64,000 nucleotides of DNA. It comes from Capra hircus. Taxonomy: Eukaryota; Chordata; Mammalia; Artiodactyla; Bovidae. The notes below the pieces were generated by a model, which made no database searches, was not told the origin of the DNA, and was given only the letters and a program-made list of their open reading frames with translations. Position numbers and translations under genes: made by a program. The stretch's first letter is position 1. The number at the start of each line of letters is the position of its first letter. Location: positions 37,555,210-37,619,209 of the forward strand of contig NC_030821.1 in the NCBI RefSeq assembly GCF_001704415.2, written 5' to 3'. This document shows, piece after piece, positions 56,490-64,000 of this stretch.

Positions 56490-57610
56490 AGATGGAGAAT
56501 ACAGTCAACTCACTACAGATAAACAATTTTTAGCAAGTAACAAATGTATAGTGACAATAAGTCCTATAGAGAAAAGGAAAACAAGGAAGAGGAACAGTGA
56601 GTGTAAGGAGGCAGTGTTGCATTGGCAATGACCGGAAGGTCTCAGTGAGGAGGTTACATTTAGGAAGAGACCTAGAGAATGTGATAGAAATCGGATGGTG
56701 ACTAGAGTGTGGCAGAGGCGGTAGCCACTCACCAGAACTTTTCCTTTCCTGGCTCACACTGAACATTTCCCAGCCCCCTTCTATCAGGGGTGGCAGTGGG
56801 ACTGAGTTCTAGTGAAGCAATAAGACAGGAGGCGTTGACCAGAACATGCAACCTGTCCTGGAAAAGCTCTCCCATGAACTCCTTTCAGCCCTTCTCATCT
56901 TCCAGTTCGCTGTAAAGGAGCAACCCAGGAAGCCTCCTGTCCAATATGGCAAAACTTCCCTCAGCCTGGGTTCCAGAGTGATAGCATGGAAGAACATTAG
57001 ATGAGAAAGAAAATACCCACTGTGTTTGAGCCACTGTAGAATTTTGGATCCGCTCATTGCAGCAGGTATTCATTAAGAAATACACAGCAGGAAGAGCATT
57101 AAAGGAAGCAGGTGTAAAACGCCCCGGGCACGGGCATGCTTGGTCTGCTTAAAGAGAAGTAAGGCAGCCAGTGTGGCAGGAACAGTGGGCAATGAGGAAA
57201 GTGTGGAAGATGAGGTCAGGGAGGCCCACACTGTGTACCGCAGCAGCCCTCTAGAGATCGCTGCCAATTTGGAAGCCACTGCAGAACCCAACATCACAAT
57301 GATTCCCGTGGCTGCTGTAAGGAAAGAAGAGTGCAGCAGAACATGCACCGAGGTAGGAAGCTACTGCAGAAATCAAACTCGAGCTGCTGGTGGCTTGGTC
57401 TAGGCTTGCAGCCGTCCAGGTGAGAGGAGTAGGGAGGTGATAGATGTGTTTGAAAAGTAAAGTTGTCACGATTTCCTGAGAGATTGGGTATAGGGTATGA
57501 AAGGATGAGAGAACATGTGGATGACGCTAGGGCTTTTGGACTGGTCAACTGAAAGGACGGCGTTGCCGTGTGATCTGTTTTGATAAAGACAGGCCTGATG
57601 GCAATATCCT
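56490..57610 (-). mobile_element. L2 LINE remnant, antisense, with an older insertion
   Basis: Antisense L2 at about 56540-56715 ('gtctcagtgaggaggttaca') and 57120-57610 ('ggcagccagtgtggcaggaa', 'gatgaggtcagggaggccca', 'gtccaggtgagaggagtagg', 'aactgaaaggacggcgttgc'). The middle (about 56716-57070) looks like an inserted LTR of the MaLR type ('tgtttgagccactgtagaat'), at low confidence. The frames at 57073-57759 come from this element. Confidence 0.6.
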
Positions 57611-58224
57611 GTGTGCACTGACAGTAATAATGATGCACCCTGCCCAGAGCCAAGGACACATCTGATTAAGGATTCGTGAACAACAATAACAGGGCTAAAC
57701 AAGGTACTGCAACCTCTCTTTGCAATGCTCTCTGAGTGTGCATCCACCCTCCCACACAAAGGATGCTATTTTCCTTTTAAATGAACCATCTGTTTTATCT
57801 TCGACACTTTTGTGATTTTACCATGTTATTTTCAAGTTCACATGAGCAGCTTCTGTCTACCTAAAAAACAGTTTTACAGAATGTAGGAACCATTTCCATT
57901 TGAGTACTTACATACTATCTACTCAGGTACCTAATACAGTAAGTGAGGAACTTACATATTTTTATGAAACCTGAGCACATGACCATCTTGATGTGTTAAA
58001 AAAGAAGTCCTGATATAGATAGCCCACCCAGTCCAAAGAATGGTCCCTCAAGAAACAAAAGAATTCAGCAGGTGATTTTGACTTCTTTAGTATAAAAAGA
58101 TTCTAGAAACAATCATAGAAGATAATTTCCCTTCTATTCCCAGAAAGTGCAAACTCTTTGAAGATAAAGACTAAGTTTCATGTATAAATCATAATTCAAG
58201 AATCCTTTTCTCCTGCTTCCTAGC
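57611..58224. other. Unique intergenic DNA
   Basis: No gene or repeat recognised. Confidence 0.35.
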
Positions 58225-58447
58225 TGGGACTTCCCAGGTGACACTAGTGGTAAAGAATCCACCTGCCAATTCAGGAGACAAAACAGACATGAGTTTGACC
58301 CCTGGGTCAGGAAGATCCCATGGAGGAGGGCAAGGCAACCCACTCCAGTATTCTGCCTGGAGAATCCCCATGGATAAAGGAGCCTGGCAGGCTACAGTCC
58401 ATAGGGTCACAAAGAGTTGGACATGACTGAAGCGACTGAGCATGCAA
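58225..58447 (+). mobile_element. Bov-tA SINE
   Basis: 'gggacttcccaggtgacact' to 'gaagcgactgagcatgcaag'. Confidence 0.92.
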
Positions 58448-60126
58448 GCAACCTTTCCTTACCACTAAATAACAGCATCTTTCAGAAGGCAACAGAAGAA
58501 AATGATTCAGAAAAGAAATATTGACAGGTGAAATCACTTATGCAAAAGTTCCTTTGCAACAGGAACTTTTTGCAATAGCCAACTATAGCTGAAAAGAATT
58601 CTTTTTAATGGAATAGCTCCAATCATTTTTGGACACAAGTCTGAATGGGATATGGACTCCTGGACTATCACCCTTTAGGTCACTGAAGCAAGAACAGAAG
58701 AAGAATCTGGAGAGTAATACCAATTATTTCAGCAAATCTATACCAAGAACCTAATAATACAAGGCAATCTGCCTAATATTCAAAGACAAAGACCTAAACC
58801 CTCTCCTCAATGGAGACAGCAGACCTCAAAACTAGACTTTAATTTCCGGTTTTCCACCTGTGATATTTAGGGTAGGCTTATTGCCTTACAAACAAATCCA
58901 CAAGTGTAATGCCTCCAAAAAATAGTTTTGTTTTCTCTAAATTTACAGTCCAGTGTTGAGGGTTTTTTTCCACATCACCCTCTGTGCATGGTGGGCCCAA
59001 TTGTGGGCCAAGCCTCTCCTTGTGGCTCCTCCCTTCCCCTCTTCTCCAGTCAGTCCTGGGGGAAGAAAGAGTGACGGCAAACTTGTGGGTGAGTTTTCAT
59101 GACGGTCTTAGAGAAAGAACATATTTGTACCCAAACTCCATTAGTTAAAACTCAGTCGCATGGCCACAGTTAACAGCAGAGGGTACGCAAGGTAGCCACG
59201 TGCCTAGGAGGAAAAGCAAATGAGTTATAGAGAACACATCACAGTTTCATTTGTTATTTCAAAACATGGAAATTGCCCCTGTTGTTGGTAGGATCTTGGC
59301 GATAAGCCTTTACATATTACTGGTGGCTTTGTTGATTTATTTATGAGGAAACGTCACCCAGCCAAAGACAATAAAAAGAAACAGAAAAATATCTTGAGGC
59401 AGTCACAAGACTGTTTGAAAGGGCATCTTTGAGTTCGTTTGTCTGTTTCTCATTATTTATTATGTTAAGGAAAAGTTAAGCATCCCTTATATTCTCTTTT
59501 AAATATTTCTTTACTGGGGCCTCCCAGTTAGTTTTTCTGGATTTTGTGTAAGTTCATCATTTCTAGTCTTTCCGGGCTCTTGACCCTTGGTAGGAAATCA
59601 GTCATCCTAGAGAACAAAGCAGAAGGAAATCTAAGTGTGTTATAATGAAGTAGGAGGTTCATCAGCCAGATTATCTTAATTAAGTGTCTCCAAAAACGAG
59701 ACTGCGGAGACAAACTATTGTCTGTAACTTGAATGAATAATACGCCTTTCATAGGTATACTGGCTTTATTTTGTTGGATTTTTCCCCTCAAATTTATGTA
59801 GATAATCTTAATATTAATTACAGACAAATTCAATTCGAAGGTTTGATTATGAATTTTCAGTTGAATAATAAAATTCTTTAATTTCTCTTGTATTAAAAAG
59901 AAAGTCATTGTATTCGATAAGACTGGAAATGAAAGCTTCATTCCATGTTTTAGGGGCAAAAAAGGAAAGTAAGAAGCCCATTGCAATACAATTCCACTCA
60001 ACTCAGGGTGGCGGTCCCCAAGGGCACGCACAAGCATCCACACAAAACAGGGGCAGAGTCTATATAGCACAGCATCGCCACCCCTGCCCCCACCGCCCAC
60101 CGCCTGCTAAATCATCCTTTTTGGCT
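58448..60126. other. Long repeat-poor intergenic stretch
   Basis: About 1.7 kb with no confidently recognised transposable element. It contains a 190-codon minus-strand frame (60100-59528) without recognisable domain, composition bias or splice support. Confidence 0.35.
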
Positions 60127-60213
60127 ATGTCCAGGGACGAGGGAGCCTCATGGGCTGCTGTCTATGGGGTCGCACAGAGTCGGATACGACTGAAGCGACT
60201 TAGCAGCAGCAGC
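60127..60213 (+). mobile_element. Bov-A2 3' half
   Basis: 'gagcctcatgggctgctgtc' to 'gaagcgacttagcagcagca', the distal monomer only. Confidence 0.85.
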
Positions 60214-61158
60214 ACCACCACTTGGAGGCCTGTACCCTCCTCTGTCACCACCACCCAAAGATACACTTCAAAGTAAAATTGGCACCAGTCATTCTTCTGT
60301 AAGTCAGCTTAGGAAAGTTCTAGCAGAGGAATAAAAGGCAAACTGGTATATTTTAATCTGGAAGGTGTATTTTATATCCCAGTGTATTGCTACAGTTCCC
60401 TTGGGTACAAGGAAATAGCTCAGCCTTGGGCAATGCCATGGGCCGGTGTGCCACCGCATAGCATTTACTCAAAGAGTAAACTGATGTAGTGGAGGTCTAC
60501 AAATGTGCATGGTGCCTCCCGCTTGTTAGAAAAATCTCAGTCCCCACCAAAGAGTGATTTCATCAAAGTCTGTGTTTGGACAAGTTTGCCAGGGGATCTT
60601 CATCCACATAAAATATGGGAATCACTGTTCTACAGGGTTCTGTGATCTCTTTGTCACCATTTCATTTCTTATTAATTTCTTAACATGATCATCATATGAA
60701 AACTCAATTGTGTTTTCTTGATTACCTCTTTATTAGCATCACTAGGAGGAGCACATCACTAGTTACACAATCCAGCTCGATGAAACAGGCCTATTAATTA
60801 GGGCACAAATGCTTCATCTAGGATTAAACTGTTAATAGTGGATTTCTTTGGTGGAGAAATGTATAATACTTACACGCTTTACAAAGGATGAAGAATTGTG
60901 AAGGTGGGGTGGAGGGGCAAAGCCAGTAATCCTGATTTTCTTCAAAATCTACTTGTCCTAAATATTTTTAAATCTTTTATTAATACTACTCAACAATTAT
61001 AGTCACCAAAATGAAATTTTATCTTGTTGCTAAAAGTTCTCAATGATTAAAGCTATGAAAGCAAAATTATAAACAATTCCAGCATACATATTTATTTGAT
61101 TGGGAAATCCTACAGAATGCAGGGTAAATACCATTTCCAAGAAGAATTAATAGAAACT
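60214..61158. other. Unique intergenic DNA
   Basis: No gene. A possible hAT-type MITE lies near 60500-60640. The block 60660-60900 is repeat-free with 'TTAATTAG'-type motifs. Confidence 0.35.
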
Positions 61159-61170
61159 CTACGAGTTACA

Positions 61171-61288
61171 ATCCACTCCAATATTCTTGCCTGAAGAATC
61201 CCAGGGACAGAAGAGCCTGGTGGGCTGTCATCTATGGGGTTGCACAGAGTCGGACACGACTGAAGCAACTTAGCAGCAGCAGCAGCAG
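61171..61288 (+). mobile_element. Bov-A2 monomer with exact 12-bp target duplication
   Basis: 'ccactccaatattcttgcct' to (AGC)n, one Bov-A unit. Flanks ctacgagttaca at 61159-61170 and 61289-61300 are identical. Confidence 0.94.
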
Positions 61289-61300
61289 CTACGAGTTACA

Positions 61301-63009
61301 TATGCATTTATGCAAACCAATTTATAAATGCCAAGATTAGCAAAACACATTAAAATTTTTTGATATTTTGTTGTGACATTTTATAGATAGCATTATTCAA
61401 AAATTATTGAATTTTTAAAATTTTAATTGGCAAAGGTTATAACCACAACTATCATCCTTGAGACCTCTTTTCTACCTCTGGAAGTACAAACCTACAATTA
61501 GTATGAATGGATTCTACTCTTTAAAAAATGTGAGAGCAATTATTCTCATGACCGATGAAATCCCGAATGACCTGAAGTGTTCCCACAATGTATCAAGGAC
61601 ATTTCTTCTGCTGAAAGTGCCAAGAACTTTTCCAAGAATGTCTTATGAAAAAGAGAATTTTCCCACAGTAGAACAGAGGAAATGCATGCTGAAAGGCAAG
61701 TACTAATAGGCAATATAAAGCATGTGACCTACTTAATTATGTGCCCTTGGGATATGCAATGTGTTTGCAAAGCAACGAAGGCCTTCAAGGTCACATTTGA
61801 GAAACACAAATCAGATGTAAGAAGGACGAGGAAGGAATCCCAGTTACGTGGCATCTTAATGAGATGAAACATCCTCACATCTTTATAGTTTATGGCTATT
61901 GACTGTGACTACAAACCCCCAAGGGAAGGGACAGAAATGCTTATTAAAACAGTGAGAAGCAGGCTGCATGCACAAATGAAGTACGCTGCCATTGAAAGAT
62001 ATTAACCAAGGATGGAGTTGGGCTGTTTTTCCCCCTTAGATTATAAATTTATAGGTAAAATGAAATTGTATTTTTCTAATCTAATGTTTTCCTATGACAA
62101 TCTTCAGGCCCACTTCGTGGAAAAAGACACAAGGATCATAGTTTCTTGCTAAATTACATTCTTAAAATAAATGTTCCCAACATAAAATTCTTAAAAATCT
62201 CCCTCATGTAAATAATTATGTGGAGACTCTCAGATCCCCAAAGAGCCCCCATGGTTACTGATCCTCTCTATGTCTCTCATGGCACAAAATACTGTGGGCA
62301 AAATAGCTGTTTTCTCCCAAGTTCAGTGTCTGTATCTCTAACATGGCATTTCCCAAGATGAGTGTGTGCTTTTAATGAATTACAAATGCACACACACATA
62401 CAAAAGATGTGTTCTATGAAGGCAACCCCAGCAACTATAAATGGAACAACTATAATGACTGTCAAAGTCAGCCCAGAGCTCATGAAATAATAATACCCTG
62501 TACTTGGTATTTTTCTCTGAGGAGTCTTGCACACTTTACATGCCTGGAAATGTTTCTCTTTTTAGTAATAGAGTCCTTTAAAGGCTATTCCTGAGCACTG
62601 AGCGAGATAAATTACACTCATTTCAGCAAACTATTGTGCAGTTCTCAGTATTCTATTCACAGTGTATCAAACCATTCTTCCAAGTGTATTTTTTTATGAA
62701 GATGAAGTCAGTACATTTCCTGTTTTTCTTTCAGGCTGTCTTAATTCATCTTGGGCTTCTTATATTTAATTAAAATATTCTTTTGTAAGTTTTACATTGA
62801 TCAAAGAAACCAGACAAAGAAATATATGCTACAGTTGAATTTTAATGCATGAAATATAATCACAAAGCTTTGTACCTATATGGGTTTTCCACTCTTTTAT
62901 ATTTAAAAGCCAAATTTTCTAGAGAAAGATTACATTTGTAAAGTTGGACAGACCCTTGTTTAAGTCATGCGCTTTGTACTTGTTTGGGGGATGGGGGCAG
63001 GTTTAAATC
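61301..63009. other. Repeat-poor intergenic DNA
   Basis: No gene or repeat recognised over 1.7 kb. Short frames (61458-61867, 62277-62594) show no family resemblance. Confidence 0.35.
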
Positions 63010-63850
63010 AGATTCACTTTATACATAATAAAATTTTTCTTTAAGATCAATGAATTTCTGTTTATGTGTTTGTAGTTATGTCATCACTACCACAAACAAA
63101 ATATGTAGTGTTTTTATTATCCCAGAATGTTTCCTCATGTCCCTATGTGGTCACATTCCCCAACTCCCAGACCCTGGCAATACTGATCTGTTTTCCACTA
63201 TTATAGCTTTGCTTTTTTTAGAATATCATGTGAGATTATAAAATATGTGGTCATTTGAATCTGGTTTCTTCCACTGAGCATAATGTTTTTGAAATGTTCT
63301 TATATTGTTACAGGTATCAATTCTTTGCTTCTTATTACTGAGTGGTATTTCATTGAACATATGTACCACACTTTGTTTCGCCATGCAACAGTTAATGGGT
63401 TGTTTTCAATTTGAATGATTATGAATAAAATTGCTATAAACATTCACATCCAGATCTTAGTTTTGACACATATATTTATTTCTCTTGGACAAATACATAG
63501 GAATGGGCCAGATCATGTGTTAAGCAGATGGTTACCTTAAAAGTAACTGGTCAACCCATCTCCCAGAGTGGTTATGCCATTTTGTATTTGCACCAGCAAT
63601 GTTTGAGAATCACAGTTGCTCCCATTTTTGTTCACACTTAACACTATCAATTTTTATTAACGCCATTTTAGGTATGTAGTAGGATCTCACTGCACATATC
63701 TTATTGATTTTTAAGAATTATATGTGGCCTGAATACAAATCCTTTATCAGACATAAGCTTGTAATATTTGCTCCCAGTTGGAGGCTTTTTTTCAATTTTC
63801 CTGATAATTTTTTGGAAGAACAGAAACTTTAATTTGATGAAATTTAATTT
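63010..63850 (-). mobile_element. L1 LINE remnant, antisense
   Basis: 'tggtttcttccactgagcat', 'tgagtggtatttcattgaac', 'caacccatctcccagagtgg', 'gtatttgcaccagcaatgtt' follow antisense old L1 (L1M-like). Confidence 0.7.
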
Positions 63851-64000
63851 ATTAATATTTCCTCTAATGAACTATGCTTTCTGCACTCATTTTCACTTTC
63901 ATATGCTGTCAATATTTAAAGACTATCTCTTGAATATTAGCTAAAATAAAACAGCCATTATATGTTTCCCTTTCTATTTTCAAGTCATCTCATGTCAGGC

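Noticed and set aside
57073..57759. Cluster of frames on both strands near 57.1-57.8 kb
   Set aside because: They overlap an antisense L2 remnant. The serine/leucine-rich texts are LINE-derived or chance.

Overview
The window is nuclear DNA from a ruminant, almost certainly a bovid (cattle, sheep or goat group). The evidence is the dense content of bovid-specific retroposons: Bov-tA tRNA-derived SINEs, Bov-A2 dimers, CHR-type SINEs, many 3' fragments of the RTE-type LINE BovB, ruminant L1 tails and a bovid-type endogenous retroviral LTR. Older shared mammalian repeats (MIR, L2, L1M, Tigger and hAT remnants) lie beneath them. I cannot tell the species apart from this sequence alone.

Only one protein-coding gene can be supported: FABP5, the epidermal-type fatty acid-binding protein, on the minus strand between 1.65 and about 6.72 kb. 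All four coding exons are present with canonical splice sites: 6577-6655, 3054-3226, 2592-2693 and 1848-1901. They join in frame to a 135-residue lipocalin-fold protein. Because it keeps its introns, this is the parental gene and not one of the family's many processed copies. Exon 1 sits in a CpG island (about 5.69-7.12 kb) with a TATA-like element, an inverted CCAAT and GC boxes upstream. Intron 1 carries a Bov-A2 SINE, a MIR and a 5'-inverted L1 whose poly(A) tail ends at the island edge.

From 7.1 to 64 kb I find no gene. This is 5'-flanking or intergenic DNA made of unique AT-rich sequence interleaved with transposable elements. Landmarks are two LTR copies at 8.6-10.45 kb and a third at 38-39.35 kb, a 992-bp BovB fragment with a readable reverse-transcriptase segment at 27.4-28.4 kb, and a long L2 at 29.05-30.43 kb. 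Others are a deleted Tigger transposon inside an L1 at 22.6-23.9 kb, SINE nests at 44.1-44.6 and 49.4-50.4 kb, and a 5'-inverted L1 split by a BovB at 54.1-55.7 kb. Many SINE insertions keep exact target-site duplications, which gives a readable order of events.

A repeat-poor block at about 40.58-41.27 kb and another at 60.66-60.90 kb are the best candidates for distal regulatory DNA, but that is inference. I see no CRISPR array, functional tRNA or rRNA gene, or novel multi-gene system. Almost all open reading frames away from FABP5 are chance frames or translations of repeats.
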